Numbered from the stretch's first letter, positions 12,361 to 25,330 are shown. The stretch is DNA of 64,000 nucleotides from Nageia nagi (GCA_050084985.1 JBITNC010000002.1:12896001-12960000), one strand, 5' to 3'. Notes: a model not told the origin generated them from the letters alone. Numbers and translations: made by a program.

Positions 12361-13740
12361 GCACCGATGAACTAGGAAGGAGGGGAGAACAAGAAAACTT
12401 ATTAAACATATATAATGAAAATGAAATGAAATGTAAATATTTTTAATGGAGTAGGAGGATAAAGTTTAAATTATAGAGGTTTCGATAATCAAGTTTTCAA
12501 TGAATTTAACATAAAAACTACCTCTATATGCATGACTTTCAAAACTAAAAGTTAAATTTTAATCTCAATAAGTATGTGACTTCTTAAAAAATAACTAAAA
12601 ATAAATCTATTTTTGAAATTGAATCTTTATTTTTGTAAATTTTGAAATTGATTTTATGAATTTTAAGAATCTTATATATTTTATAATTTGATGATTTAAA
12701 ATATTAAATTTAATTAAAAAAACATTATTTAATAGAATGAATACCATCAATTGTAGTGAGATTCTATAGTATTAATATTGAAATCAAAGGAAAATTAGAA
12801 AATGAGGAAAAGACTAGAAGGTTCAATTTGAGAACTTAAAAATTAGTAAACTATGTTTGTTGAAAAGTTGTAAATATTTATTATGAATAGTAGAGTTAAA
12901 TCTACCTTTTACAATCTCATTTTAAATGATTGCAATTTGATATTTTTAAGTTCAATTGTGTTTATAAACTTGTAATTACTACCACTACAAGATATATGAT
13001 ATTATATTTTGAGGTGGGTATCTATAATGTTCAACTTAATTATATTTTAATAATTATTTTTTAGCAATTGTTGTTAAAACTTCAAAATCATGATTTGTGA
13101 TGATAATTTGATTTAAAATGAAATGAATAAAAGTAAAAATTGTCATGTTTTCTATGGAAATGATAGTAAATATTATTTATAAAATAGAAATTAAGAATGT
13201 AAATCATGTTTTTCAAATAGTAATGTAGTTTTAATAATTATAAAATTATTACATATTTATGTAAATCATCATGTTAGAAGCATTTTTTTAAATAGTAGTA
13301 GTCAAGTAAAAGAAAATAAAATAAAATACAATGCTAAGAAAAAATTTCATAATAATAAATAAAATAAATGATCACATATTCAAATGCCTCAAAATAACTA
13401 GACTTAGCATACCCACATACATGTGAGAGGAGAGAGTTTTAAACCTAAGGCCTCTCTTTTTCCACTTGAAAGTTTTGAACTTCCCCTTCTCTCCAACTCC
13501 CCTAACATGATTGGATTCCAAAATAAACTTCTATTTCAAAACTGTAATTATAAATTTTGTACTTTTTTATATAATCTTCAATGCATTTTTTCTTTGAATA
13601 TAGTAATAAAATCGTTGTCCCTTTACAATAATTTATGTATTAGGCAATTGGTAATTGAGATCGTACATAGTCATCATTTAATTAGAAAATTTCGAAGTAC
13701 CTTTTCAAGCTATCAAAATAACTATTGGTGTTCTTAGTGT
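12361..13740. other. AT-rich DNA without recognised features
   Basis: No domain, RNA or organised repeat was seen. The 104-codon open frame at 13423-13737 has no recognisable family signature and lies in very AT-rich sequence, so I do not call it a gene. Confidence 0.5.
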
Positions 13741-14279
13741 CATATTTTATTATGCTTGATCTATTTTTTTTTTTTACCACCAAATCTCCTTATCCCAAGA
13801 TGAGGTCAATCATATTAAAATAATTCCAATCTTCAAATTCTTGTTAGTAACATAGTCTTGCATTTAGTATTTTCATGAAATGTTTTAGAATGTTTTAGAA
13901 TGTTTTTCTTTTCTTGCATAAATTCACCAAAGTATCTACATGGATATCAACATAAGAAAATCATGAAATGATAAATTTTTAAATAGCAAAGAGGGCAAAC
14001 AATCCATGAATACACAAAAATAATTTAGAAAATAAGTAACCTTGCATGGGATTTGTCTTAAAGATCCTCAAGTGTTGATGAAGTATATTGGAGGGCCACA
14101 TAGTCATTCACAAAATATTGTAATATTATTTAACTCTATCAATATTGACCAAAAGAGTTATAAAGCTTAATATTTGGAAGAAGATTAAAGATAAAGGTAG
14201 CAATATGTGAACTCCAAGAAAGATCAAAACCATAAGGGGAATGAAGAAGGGCATAAATTTAAATACAAAGCTAAGAGAA

Positions 14280-14515
14280 AATAATGAGAAATGAAGACCA
14301 TCAATACCATAAAGAGAGAATGTAATAATAAATATTATTCTCATTACAACAAGGATGGACATATAGATGACAAATATTTGAAGCTTCAACCTAAATTGTA
14401 CCTCTATAAGAAGAACAAGAATCAAGAAAGCAAGAATATAATTGTCACTAAATGTGAGGATGTTGACAATAGTTCTTATGTAGATGATAAAACTAGTTAG
14501 GTAGTAATATAAATA
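14280..14515 (+). pseudogene. Gypsy gag, decayed zinc knuckle
   Basis: The frame reads CNNKYYSHYNKDGHIDDKY followed by LKLQPKLY. A gag knuckle is C-x2-C-x4-H-x4-C. Here the G-H core is kept, but the second and last cysteines are replaced by tyrosine, consistent with TGT-to-TAT changes. Only a short segment is open. It would have packaged element RNA in the virus-like particle. Confidence 0.65.
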
Positions 14516-15129
14516 GATTAAGATGATAAGTAATTGTGGATAAGTAGGTACATCTATTCCATATCAAGATCCAAGAAATCAAAGACAAGAATTAAGTCCA
14601 TTATTGATCCTAATTCTCTAGATAACTTGATTACTACATATTTGAAGAACAAATTAGGAAAAAACACATACAATAAAACTTGTACATAATCTTTGGGTTG
14701 GGTGTATAATGATGTTAGGTTGAAGTTCATTGCATAATGTAAATATAAATTTATTTGTTAGATTTATTTATGAATTTCTAGTTGATTTGTTACCTTTAGA
14801 TATATGTGGTATTTTTAAAAAAAATATATTTATTTGATAATGATATTATTTATTTTGAGAGAAAGATCAATATAAGTTGATAAAAGATGGAAAAGCATAT
14901 AATATTTGTACCCATAAAAGAAAATGTAGATACCTTTGGTAATAATTAGCTAGGTGAAAGGATTGGTTAATGCAAGTAAGATGTTTACACTAGTCATAGC
15001 CTAGAATTCTATGAATAATACTATCAATATAAGACTCCTTGCAATCTATTCCTATGTATTATCTAGATAGTCCACAACCTATTTTCAAAATCATCAGGGA
15101 TAGAAACTTGCATAAGAGTTTCAAAAAGT

Positions 15130-15660
15130 ATTTTATGAAAAACTAAGACTACCACCTAAGTAGGATATTAAACATGAGATTTAGTTATTTCCTAATGCAC
15201 CTCTTCCAAGTATATAATTATATAAGAAATTAGCTTTTGTGAGTTGGAAGATTAAAAATCAGATTCAAGAATTGGTGAATAAGGATGTGATCAAACCTAA
15301 CACATATCCATGTGGATTACATGTTGATTTCATGCCTAAGAAGAATGGTTCTTAGAGAATGTGTTTTGATTATAAGGTATTAAACAAAATCAATATCAAG
15401 AATTGCTATACATTACGTTAAATAGATTATATTATGGATCAATCATAAGGGGCAAGATACTTTCCCAAGATGGACTTGAGGAATGGATATAATCAAGTTA
15501 GAATCAAGAAGGATTAAATTTGGAAAATAGCTTTCAATAAAAAAATAGGGTCTATATGGATACCTTTTATTATTGTTTACACTATGATAATCACATGTAT
15601 AATCATAATTTAAAGAATCTTTTGATATATCTTCAATACATTCTTTGAACTTCATAAAAA
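15130..15660 (+). pseudogene. Gypsy reverse transcriptase remnant
   Basis: The plus frame gives IKNQIQELVNKDVIKPNTYP, then PKKNGS-stop-RMCFDYKVLNK, then ARYFPKMDLRNGYNQVRI. These correspond to the ELLxKGxIRPS, KKDGSWRMCVDYRALNK and KIDLKSGYHQIRI motifs of Ty3/gypsy RT. The tryptophan of GSWRM is now TAG. The YxDD box region further on is not readable. It is non-functional. Confidence 0.85.
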
Positions 15661-16619
15661 TAAATGTTATAGTTCAAAATGATTAAATGTGGGTTTATTA
15701 AGTAGTCTTTGGTATATTTTGGACATATTCTTGGTGTAGGATAGATTAAAATAGACACTAAAAATATTAAAGAAATTGTATATTAGTCAAGGTTGAGAAA
15801 TGGAACTAAAACAAGGAGCTTATTAGGGACTATTCAATGTATTAGGAATTTTGTTTGCTAAATTATTTTTATATTAATTCACCTTTGCATATTATTTTAG
15901 GAAAGAGTCAAAGTTGTCAATGGGAAAAGAAGAAATATGCATATTTTTATTTACTAAAGTAAAAGATTAATAGTGCACATATTTTGGCACTCTATAATTT
16001 GTAATAGCCTTTTTGAGATTGAGAATAATGCTAATTAGTATCCCATGGGACCAATTTTGATGCAAGGAAGGAGACCTATTTATTTCCATTCCAAAAAGTT
16101 TAGTGTGATAATTTTCAACCATCCTACACATGAAAGGGAGTTGTTTGTACTAGCCCAAGTAGTGAAGAAATAGAATTAATATCTCATTGGAAAGGATATA
16201 ATAATTTATACTAATCATTAGTTTTTGTAATACTTGCAAACTCAATTAAAGTTTCAACAAATAAAGTACTATATGTGGATTAGTTTTCTAAATAATTCCT
16301 TCTAAATCTAAAATAGGTAAAAGGTAGGATAGATAAAATAGCTAACATGCTTTTTAGATATCCTATTATAGGAAGAAAGACCATCAACAATCCACATTCT
16401 ACAAATTTTGGGCTATCAGTGGTCCTCTAGTAGAAGATATTTACAATTATGAAAATAAAATAAATTATTCAAGATACTTTATAAGAAGTATATGTCTAGG
16501 ATGCTTGCTCTAGAGAATTTTATCAAAGATTAAAATAGTCATCTACACTCGATTTTGAAGGTATGGATTAATATCACTTACAATATAGACTTATTTGAAA
16601 GTTGAATATTATGTGTGTT

Positions 16620-17380
16620 CCTAAGAGTGAAAGAATTTAGTTAATTAGAGAGGCACATACATAGAAAATTATTTTTCATTTAAGATTTGGAAAGAAAAGT
16701 GTAAATTTGCAAAGGTATATTTGTTGGCATAAAATAAAATAATAAATTGCTAAGTATATTTAAGAATGTGTAATGTGTTTCATAGGAAAACCCAATAAAA
16801 GCAAATTAAATTTCTACTAGCCACTTCTAATTCCAAATTTCTATTGTGAGAGTATATCTATGGATTTTTTAGGTGGATTACATATGCATTTGAGGAAATA
16901 TGTATATTTACTTATTATGGTGGACAAATGTTTTAAGATGTGTATTTTTATTATATGTAAGATGACCATTCCATTACAAGCTACAAATATTTTCTTTTAT
17001 CATGTTAGTATTCATGTTTTCCTACCTAATTCAATTTTTTTAGATAAATATTCAATGTTCTTACTCTTATTTTATATTTTTTTTATGGGATAATATGGAC
17101 ATAAGGTTGAAAAGAAGTGTTACTTTTCATCCTTGAATGGATGGTCAAACTAAGGTAGTGAATAGAATAGTAAATTATCTCTTGAAAGGTTATTATGGTA
17201 AAATTGTAAAGACTTGGGATGAACATCTAATTAATATCCAATATTCTTACAATAGGTTAATTCACACTTATATAAGTACTAATTTGTTTGAAACTTATTT
17301 TGGTTATATTCTACCATCATCTTTTGATTGTATTTTAGGATACAAAATAATAAAGAATATTCATTTCTAAAATAAGAAGA
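16620..17380 (+). pseudogene. Gypsy integrase remnant
   Basis: Readable pieces are SMDFLGGLHMHLRKYVYLLI and MVDKCFKMCIFI (integrase core, first Asp retained in the MDF motif). Next come LDKYSMF (the second Asp block) and DGQTKVVNRIVNYLL after a broken HP. Last are TWDEHLINIQYSYNRLIHTY and STNLFETYFGY. The order is as in gypsy integrases. Stops interrupt the frame several times. Confidence 0.85.
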
Positions 17381-17699
17381 ATAGGTTTATAAATTTATAT
17401 ATAAAATTATGAAATTCATTTTAATATACAAAAACAACTCAGATAAGTCAATCCAATCATAAATTTGGATATGAAAAGCATAAATTTGACCATAAATTTC
17501 AAGAAGAAGATAGTTTGTCACATTTTAATAGGGATATATTATAAGGAATAACTAAGAAATTGTGCCTATAAGATATGGACCATTTTTATTATGGACCAAG
17601 TAAGTCAAAATAAATAATGTAAGGTATTTAAACATTGTCCATCTAGAAGAATCATGCAATTTTAAAATCTAATTCATTTGAATTCAACATTGTTGTCTA

Positions 17700-18072
17700 G
17701 CTTTAAGTTTTGAATTTTGAATCCATGTAACATCATATTATCCTACCCATAGCTTGGGATTTTGGATGAAAGGTCCAATAGATGGTTTCTACATTTGTTC
17801 TTTGTTCTTCTAATATCCTTTGAATATCAATTATGTCTTACGATATCTCTCAGTACCATCCTTCATATTTTCACCATTATATTTTGTTACTTCTTTAGTT
17901 TTTTTTAACTAAATTTTCTCACATTCAAGTTTATCTTCACCTTTCTCATCTTGTATATTTTTAACTATAGCATTTTCTTTATCTACTTTCTTTCTATTCC
18001 CTATTTTTCATCTTCCTTATTTTTCTCATTTTATTTCTCCTCTTTCTTATGAGTATCATATTCCTTAGATGT
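17700..18072. other. Spacer between two retroelement remnants
   Basis: AT-rich DNA with no recognisable domain. It may hold the unrecognised 3' LTR of gypsy remnant A or the 3' part of the minus-strand DUF4283 remnant. Confidence 0.4.
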
Positions 18073-18850
18073 CTACTCTTCTAGGATATGAGTCCTATTC
18101 CTTTTTATGTTATTATGAATCTTATGTCCCATTTGTTGATAACAATAGCACTTGATGGAATAACTCGCATATTCAATATTTTGTACATAGGATCCCCATC
18201 TTGAAGAAAGGAAGATAATTTTTTTCCATGGAGTAGATAAGTTCATCCATACAACTGATCTCGCTTTTCTCAAATCAAAATGAGTTTTTACATTTTCATC
18301 AATATAATCATCTAAGCTATGAAATAATCAAATAAATCTACCTATATTTATTAAGTCTTTTTCACTCTAGAATTCCATTGATAATCCATACTAATTGATC
18401 TAAATTGAATTTCCAGTTACCTTCTTAGTAAGGGGGTTAAATATTTTAGACCATTCTTGCATATATCTCCCCCATTTCCCAAAGAACTAGTTAAATTTAT
18501 GCTTCATAGCCCATTTAAAATAATCAATATTTTCAAAAATGTATACAAAAAAATGGAAGGGAGTATCCTCAAATAAATCTCACCCTCACACTAAAACTTA
18601 TTTATTACATATTGAAATAGGTATTTTCTATCTAAATGTTGATCCATGATCTTGTATATAATAACTCTCATTCACAACTCTTTGAGATTCATTATTATTA
18701 CATCATCCTCAAGATTAACAAAATTTGATGTTCCTCTGTACTAACCTTCTCTGATTCCTCATTACTATTTATTTACCTTTCCTATTCTCACTTCATTCTT
18801 CTCCATTCTTTTATTTACCATATAATTTGACTCCTACACATGATTCCAAT
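18073..18850 (-). pseudogene. DUF4283/zinc-knuckle protein remnant (LINE ORF1 type)
   Basis: On the minus strand the mixed frames read INQYGLSMEF, SEKDLINIGRFI, LDDYIDENVKTHFDLRKA, VVWMNLSTPWKK, SYVQNIEYASYSIKCYCYQQ and MGHK. This is the plant DUF4283 domain followed by a C-x2-C-x4-H knuckle whose first cysteine is kept and whose second is lost (CYCYQQMGH). Such proteins are usually ORF1 of plant LINEs. No reverse transcriptase follows to the left, so the copy is truncated. Confidence 0.75.
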
Positions 18851-18879
18851 AGATCTTGATTTTATTTGAGCCATCAATT

Positions 18880-21200
18880 CTAACCAAAGAAGAAGAGGAA
18901 ATGGATCAAGTTTTGTCATCAATTGATGACCTATTGCCTAGGATCATTAATGCACTTAAAGAGGATTCAATTTTTTTTAAAAAGGTTAGTAATACAATAA
19001 GGGGTGAACAATAAATTTGATCTATTTGATATAATGGATATATGCCTAAGAAATTCAAGTGGTATCAAAGAACCAAGGTAGGTGATATTTTCTCATATCC
19101 TTCAAAAATAATAATTTGCAACATGTTGACCAAGTCTTACATTTTTTGAAAAGGAAATAACCTAATGCAAAAAAATATAAATATTTAGTGTTACTAAAGT
19201 TGAGTGTTTATGTAATATTATGTTATTAGATAGATTGAAAGTGGATCAAAAGAAGAAAAAAGTAATTTAGAACTAGCCACTTCTAAAAATCCTAAATAGC
19301 ATAATAGTTTTTTTGGGGCATATAGTTTACTATGAAAATACTATGAGAGATTATGACAAAACTATAGGACCATCTATAAAGAAATATGTCTTTAAATTAA
19401 AATATGAAACTACTTATGCATTCAATATCTTAAATAAAGGTATGTAATAAACCATAATTTTAGCTACCCTTAAATTTCTAAAGTATTTTCTATTGAATTG
19501 GATGCTTTAGGAATTTGGTATAATTAGTGTATTAGCTTATTAAATAAGTAGCTTTCAACAAAAAAATTGGGTATATCCATATATGAGAATGAAATTCTAC
19601 AAATTTTAAATGAAATTAGTAAATAGATCTAATATTTTATGGGCATAAAATTAAAACATATCATAGAATATTTCAATATATTTTGTAATAACATATTTCA
19701 TCTTTAGTGCAACACAAATGGATAACCAAGATGTTCGACTATGATTTAGAGAGAATATAAAAAATTGGGAAAACATTGTGGCTAATGGTCTCTCTAGAAA
19801 ACATGAATATTTAAGAATGGTATATTGCATATCATATCACATACTAGTGTGGATAAAAAAATTAATAATGGAAAATGATCTAGATATATCTCATATTATT
19901 CAAAGCTTATCGTTAGATCAATATAGAAAATGAATATTAATGTAGTGAGGGAATTATAAGAATTAAGGTTATTATTTTTGATAAAATCATTTAATGTAAA
20001 AAAAAAAATTATGTTATAAAATTTATGTGTAACTTTTAGTGTGTTGTTCAAGATTTCTCAAAACATACTAAAGAGTGAAGCAATTGTTTTTCTATAAATG
20101 TAATGAAAAATGACATAAAAAGGATTGTAAAAGAATGTGAGGTATTTCAAATGAATAGAGGAGAAATTATACAAAATTCCAAGACTAGTATAACAAATTT
20201 CTATTCAAAAAATAATAATAGGGAAACATATGCTTGGACATCATTAAAGTTGTACATATATCTAAAGTGAAAATAATGACTTTTATAGTATTTGATAAAC
20301 TTTCCAAATATGCATATTTTTTGCACAACAACATTTAATCATAGCTAGTAAAGTAGGAAAGGTATGTTTCGATCAAATTTTCAACATGCATATTATGCCT
20401 AAATCTATTATATATGATAAACATCCAATTTTCATCAACACATTTTGAAATGAACTTTTTGCTTTAAGTGTCACAAAACCTAAAATTAGCTTAAATCATA
20501 CCAACTACAAATAGATGGGTTGAACTAAAGTAGTCAATAAATGCTTGGGTACTTAGTTGAGATGGTTTTTCATAACATAAGTAATAACATTTCTTGTTCA
20601 AGAGTTGGAGGACAAGTTTGTGTTAAGGTAGTCACATTGAAATTTTTATATTCAACTCCCACAGTGTACATTTGTGATATTGAAAAACCAGTGATAGATC
20701 TTAAAAAATAATAGGTTTCAAAGTCATATGTTAAAATTTACATTGCATTTATGTTTTTATAGCACCTACCTAACAAGATGCCTCCATTTGTAGTTTTGTA
20801 TGGTCAAAATCCTCATACAATTGTAAATTATTTATCGACTATTAAAGACACTCAAAGATAGTTTGAGTTGAGAATAAAATATTATATAACAACTAAAACA
20901 TCAAAATAGGAGAAAATACATTTAGTTTTGCATTTTTATATATAGTTTAAATATTTTCATTTACAATACTAGACATTGATTATTGAATTGAATAAGAAGG
21001 ACAAGTAACATTGTAGCCAAAAATTATGTTTTAGAAAACAGAGATGCACTTAAGAGAACCACATATGATTGAGTTTCTTATCATGAAAAGACTTACCAGA
21101 GGAGGGTGCTACATGGGAATCAGAAAATATGGTGAAGAAATTCTTGGCTTTTAAAACAAATTCTTGTGAAGGAGGAGAGCATGTAATTATCCCAATATAA
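18880..21200 (+). mobile_element. Ty3/gypsy retrotransposon remnant B (pol)
   Basis: This is a second plus-strand element, not contiguous with remnant A. Readable in order are an RNase H region (about 19300-19800, ending near KMFDYDLERE), the integrase zinc-binding and core region (about 20050-20560) and the C-terminal tail (about 20990-21200, EEGATWESENMVKKFLAF). Many stops and frameshifts are present, and the order near 20600-20900 is partly rearranged. Confidence 0.8.
20050..20580 (+). pseudogene. Gypsy integrase core remnant
   Basis: The frame gives MKNDIKRIVKECEVFQMNRG, MTFIVFDKLSKYAYF (counterpart of VVVDRLSKYAHF, the first catalytic Asp kept), and SIIYDKHPIFINTF-stop-NELF (counterpart of SIVSDRDPIFTSxFWxELF, second Asp kept). 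A broken DGQTEVVNRCLGTYLR follows, where CAG/CAA codons have become TAG/TGA. Confidence 0.8.
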
Positions 21201-21640
21201 CCATAGTATTTATATCGTGATTATTGGTTTGAGCTTTTATATTGTCAAGATTATCTTGAAAATAAGAACTAGCAGTAATATTAGTATATATAGGTGTAGT
21301 TGTAATCATTAGCTCATCATTAAATATCACTTTTATTAATTCTACCTATCCTCATGCATATATGAAGATTTACCCTAATTATTAATGCTTATTATTTCTA
21401 TTTTAAACCACATTAAAAATTATTATTTAAATGTTAATCATAAATTACAACTATTATAATTAGTAAATATTATTTTTATGATTATAAATTATGAATGTGA
21501 ATGGTGATGAATTACTTTTATTACTAAGTTATTTCATTTCTTTGGCCAAAATATTTTAAATATATTCTTGTGAGGATTCATCAAGCTACAATGACGTCTT
21601 GCTATGAATACATTCAATTACGGATACAATTTCTACAAAA
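21050..21640 (+). mobile_element. Gypsy tail and downstream LTR-like sequence (copy 2)
   Basis: After the polyprotein tail (EEGATWE region at about 21100-21180) comes noncoding sequence matching 2040-2460 in copy 1. This is the expected place of a 3' LTR. The two copies sit in the same orientation at the left edge of the duplicated blocks. Confidence 0.5.
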
Positions 21641-22539
21641 CCTCGCTAGTGCCCCTCACATAATGCTTCAAATAAATGTTAGTATTTTAAAGGCATATTG
21701 TAAACTTGAAAGTTAAAAACAAGGCTTTTCAAAAAATACAAATCTATTGCTATCAACATAAAAGTTTATAGTCGCTCACAGTCACCAGCCAACACATCAC
21801 TTTTACGGGTTAGTTGACAACTTCCGTCCTTTAATGGGTCAAAATCACATAGTTGCAGGCTTGCTGCTGGGTTTTACTGTGAGTAGTGGAGAACCGCATG
21901 CTTATGGGACGGACAGTCATTACATAGCATATATGTCTAGTTCCAGCAAAATCAACACATTCCTAATAAAACAAAATTGACCAGTCAGATTTGAATCCTG
22001 ATTAATAATACTGAACTTAATTATGCAATTCTCAAACTATCCTTTCATGCCGCAAAATAAGTTGACATCTATAATGCCAAAGCATTATAATACTTGTTGC
22101 AATCATTACGTGAAAGAATGGTATGTAGCTAATAGCTTGAGCCTTCAATGGCATTCACTAAATTGTGATGGAATCATGCTTCTGTTCTGTAAAGTATTTT
22201 TTTTTTATTTGAGTATTTTTTATAAATCAATATGAAATCCACGTTAAAAATCCTAATCTGAATCAGAATTATACATTTCATATAATTTTGTTTGAGTTTT
22301 TTTTCTTCTATGATCTTTTGGATTCGTAGAAAACCACTGTCAGTCCCTCATCTCTGGATATGATATTAGATTCTTTTCAAAGCCGTAAAATTTTAATCAA
22401 TCACATATCACTTTTCATCTAAAAAAAGCTTAGATATTTAAGCCAGCAATTCTTATGAACTAATTATGGTAAGTTTACCATCTATGCCAATTGCAATTTG
22501 CCTTGGCCAAAATCATACGGCTTATCCATGGCATGCATT

Positions 22540-22690
22540 CCGGTAATTACGGACCCGACATCCTTTAGAATATTGACCAGAGGCTAATGAAAGAAACACC
22601 CACCTCACCTGGGTGGACACCACTTACGGGCTTTACCCAATGCCTGGATTTCTATTTAAGCTACGAAATTCAATGTTCATTCTTCCGATT
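22540..22690 (+). promoter_or_regulatory. Conserved GC-richer block with TATA-like motif (copy 2)
   Basis: Counterpart of 3050-3220. It contains a short inverted repeat (CCACCTCACCTGGGTGG) and a TATA-like CTATTTAAGC, followed by shared sequence. It may be a promoter for a plus-strand transcript, but there is no gene evidence downstream. Confidence 0.3.
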
Positions 22691-22770
22691 TGAAGATTGT
22701 CGTCAAAGGAATCCAAATAACCACACGATGCTGTTGTACGATACGTATGTCGGCCAATAAGAACCACAAC

Positions 22771-22942
22771 TATGTAAACAAACCCTTTTACGTATTTATT
22801 TTCGGAGATACTATGAAATTAGAGGCAGATTTTATTGTCTTTTCAGAAGTGACAGCTATGTAAATAAATCTTTTTACTAATTTATTTTGGGAGATACTAT
22901 GAAATTAGAGACAGATTTTATTGTCTATTCAGAGGTGATTGC
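22771..22942. repeat. 86-bp tandem duplication
   Basis: Two units begin TATGTAAA at 22771 and 22857 and share 'gagatactatgaaattagag' and 'cagattttattgtct'. Copy 1 of the block has only one such unit, so the duplication arose after the block duplicated. Confidence 0.85.
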
Positions 22943-24881
22943 TATATATTAATATTTTTCAATTATAAGGATCAACGTTGTATAGGATTTTACATCAGAA
23001 AAGTAATTCATTTTAGTCAGCAGCAGAGCTTTCATACGCGAGTCTCTCATCCTCCACAATCTCAGCTTATCACAAACTATTTCATCAGTCTGATAAGATG
23101 GATACAGAAGTTGACTTGGCCTCAAAACATAAATCAATGATTTTTTAAGCAATTATTCATAAAAACATTGATTCTGAATTATCTTTATCTTTTAATAGCA
23201 TGTATTACATTCTTTGGATTTATTTTCTTTTTTTTTTTATTAAGCATTTTTGATCCACCTATTTGTAGTTTACACTGTCCTATTTTACCAATCCATTTTA
23301 ACCCACCATAAACATTAATAATATTTAATTTCATACATATGTTGGATTTCTAATAGCTATCAAATATGCAACATGTAATAACATTAAAAATTAAGGATAG
23401 CATACAATCGCACTCTAAAAAAAAATCAGAATTAAAACTTAGCTGTTAAAATAGTTCATTACAATTTTAAATTGATTAGTCTAAAATTCCACTGCAATTG
23501 ATTTATGAATTGTGCTAAAGACAAATATAACACATACTGCACCGGATTATTTGTATTGTACTATTTTACATTCTCAAATAATGTTTTGTCTAAGCTGATT
23601 AACTGGACCTTCCTTTCAGCTTATCGGATGATTATTCTGAAACGACTGCAGGCGAGTTTGGCCGTTTTTATGGCTCCCATACAATCTTTCAGTGTTATTG
23701 AGTATATAAAATTATCAATGGGAATATTATTGTATTCTTTCGAGAAATTGCATTTGTATTATGTAGTACAGTGTTATAACATTAAGTAAAAGTTATAAAT
23801 TAAAAAGTATCACCAGATATCAGAAATACTTTCATACAAAAGGAGAGGCAAGTAGAGAAGAGAGAGAATGAAATGAAATATACTTACATATAATTAAGAT
23901 ATTGTTTATTGCATTATCAACACACAAAGATCATCTGTAAACTGAGTTTACTCTATCTCATACTGTTCAAGCACAGTAAATAATTGTTGTATTTGGTAAG
24001 GCCGAAATAGTTATCCTCTATGAAAACAAATAATGAGACATCCCTGAGCGGAAAGGCCATTTTCAGTGTTGCAAGGTGGAATTCCCTTACATGAGTAGTC
24101 CGTGAACATCGATTAAGAGAACTGTAGATTTTTGTCCAAAAAAAACAAACAAAAAACATCTCTCGTATAATGAAGGCAAAACATAACTGTCCCGTGGGTT
24201 TTACCCGTTGGACGGGCGTTCTACACCCATCCTGCGGGGTCCACATAGAATTTGCAACATCCCGGCATTAGAGTTCTGCAATTAATCTACCTTTCTTCTT
24301 ATAGATAATTATGTGAGACCCACAAAAATGTAATGCATAAATTGTAGAAATTAAGGGACAGGTTAATATCATAGGCAGTAGAACTGTGCTTCCAAGAATT
24401 TCTCTCTGTTTTTGGTTGGTTGGGTTCTCCTTCATACAATGTTAGAATCAACAAATAAGTTAAAAAAAAAAGGTATTTTTTAATTGTTTTAAGGGGTACC
24501 TATATGGTAATTTAAAATTAAAATAAATGTAGAATCCATTGATAAGATAAAGCCTACAACCTTGGGTATTCTTTACCACCCTCAGCATAAACATGGCATA
24601 GACAATTTACTACTGAACCACAAACGAATTGCAGCAAAATTTGTCTTGATGTGTGCATTGACCTCTAAATCAATTGCACTTGAATTCTCAATGGATATTA
24701 ACATCTAACGAGCATCTTCCTAAAGCTCTTGTGTTACTTGTATGAAAAAACTACAACAACAAAAAAGTTCATAAATAAAAGATATGAAAACAATTATCCC
24801 AGTCCTATGATAAAATAGAACTTGGAAGGCCAATCAAGAATCTTAAGCTATATCAGTCCCTCTTACTGCCACCATTATTAC

Positions 24882-24997
24882 TATCACCAAAACCAAACGA
24901 GAAGAGAGAGAGTACCTCCTATGGCCTGAATCCCATCCGACTCTGAAAGAGTTAGCCAGGCGGTGCTCTCTCTCTTCTCCTTCGGACTCCGGTGATA
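24882..24997 (-). ncRNA. MIR529: miR529-like precursor hairpin, copy 2
   Basis: Minus-strand stem-loop of 116 nt. The candidate mature 21-mer is 24978-24958, starting AGAAGAGAGAGAGCAC and ending CGCCT. The opposite arm holds GGTACTCTCTCTCTTCTC (minus), giving an 18-bp stem with one G.U pair. Below it a basal stem with few mismatches closes with TATCACC/GGTGATA. A small ACTCT/AGAGT helix caps the loop. Compared with copy 1, the base of the stem changed on both sides (ATCGCC/GGCGAT to ATCACC/GGTGAT), keeping pairing. The GCAC version resembles moss-type miR529, from memory. The expected targets are SPL mRNAs. The TATA box to the right favours minus-strand transcription. Confidence 0.78.
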
Positions 24998-25064
24998 CAT
25001 ATCTGAAAATAATGTAACGCACTAAGTCCTTGCATTCCCCTTGGTGTAATGCAGCAGAAATCTC

Positions 25065-25076
25065 TCCTATATATAG
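25065..25076 (-). promoter_or_regulatory. TATA box of miR529-like locus, copy 2
   Basis: CCTATATATAG on the plus strand, read as GGGCTATATATAGGAG on minus, about 70-80 nt upstream of the hairpin. The motif is self-complementary, so its side relative to the hairpin gives the orientation. Position and context are as in copy 1. Confidence 0.55.
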
Positions 25077-25079
25077 CCC

Positions 25080-25330
25080 ACTAGTCAACTGGCCCTCAGG
25101 CATTCAAACGATGAAAATTCTGGAAGATAAGTTAACGGCAGACCGTTTAACGGAACGTACGTGAAGAGTGATGATTGAAAAGGCCACGAACTGGAAGTCC
25201 AAGTGGATCCATACCAACTAAATAGTGATAATGGCCTAGTGTAGTGTCTACTCCATTTCTGCATTCTTGTCAAAGCCATCATTATGAACTCATTGAATCT
25301 AACCACACTTTGAATTTTTTGTTTTTAGTC
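25080..25330 (-). promoter_or_regulatory. Conserved upstream region of miR529-like locus, copy 2
   Basis: It aligns nearly gap-free with 5420-5660 and lies directly upstream of the TATA box on the minus strand. It is a candidate promoter; the open frames crossing it are not credible genes. Confidence 0.4.

Larger units (their letters stand above)
13741..17700 (+). mobile_element. Ty3/gypsy retrotransposon remnant A (gag-pol)
   Basis: Domains appear in normal order on the plus strand: gag (about 13741-14515), reverse transcriptase (about 15130-15660), RNase H region, integrase (about 16620-17380). Both LTR ends are unrecognised, so the limits are approximate. Stops and frameshifts are dense throughout. 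The gag matches the minus-strand gag at 1-500. Confidence 0.85.

Noticed and set aside
23505-23789. 94-residue frame in the duplicated block as a gene
   Set aside because: The matching region of copy 1 (3700-3920) has stops and shifts in that frame; similarity is at DNA level only.
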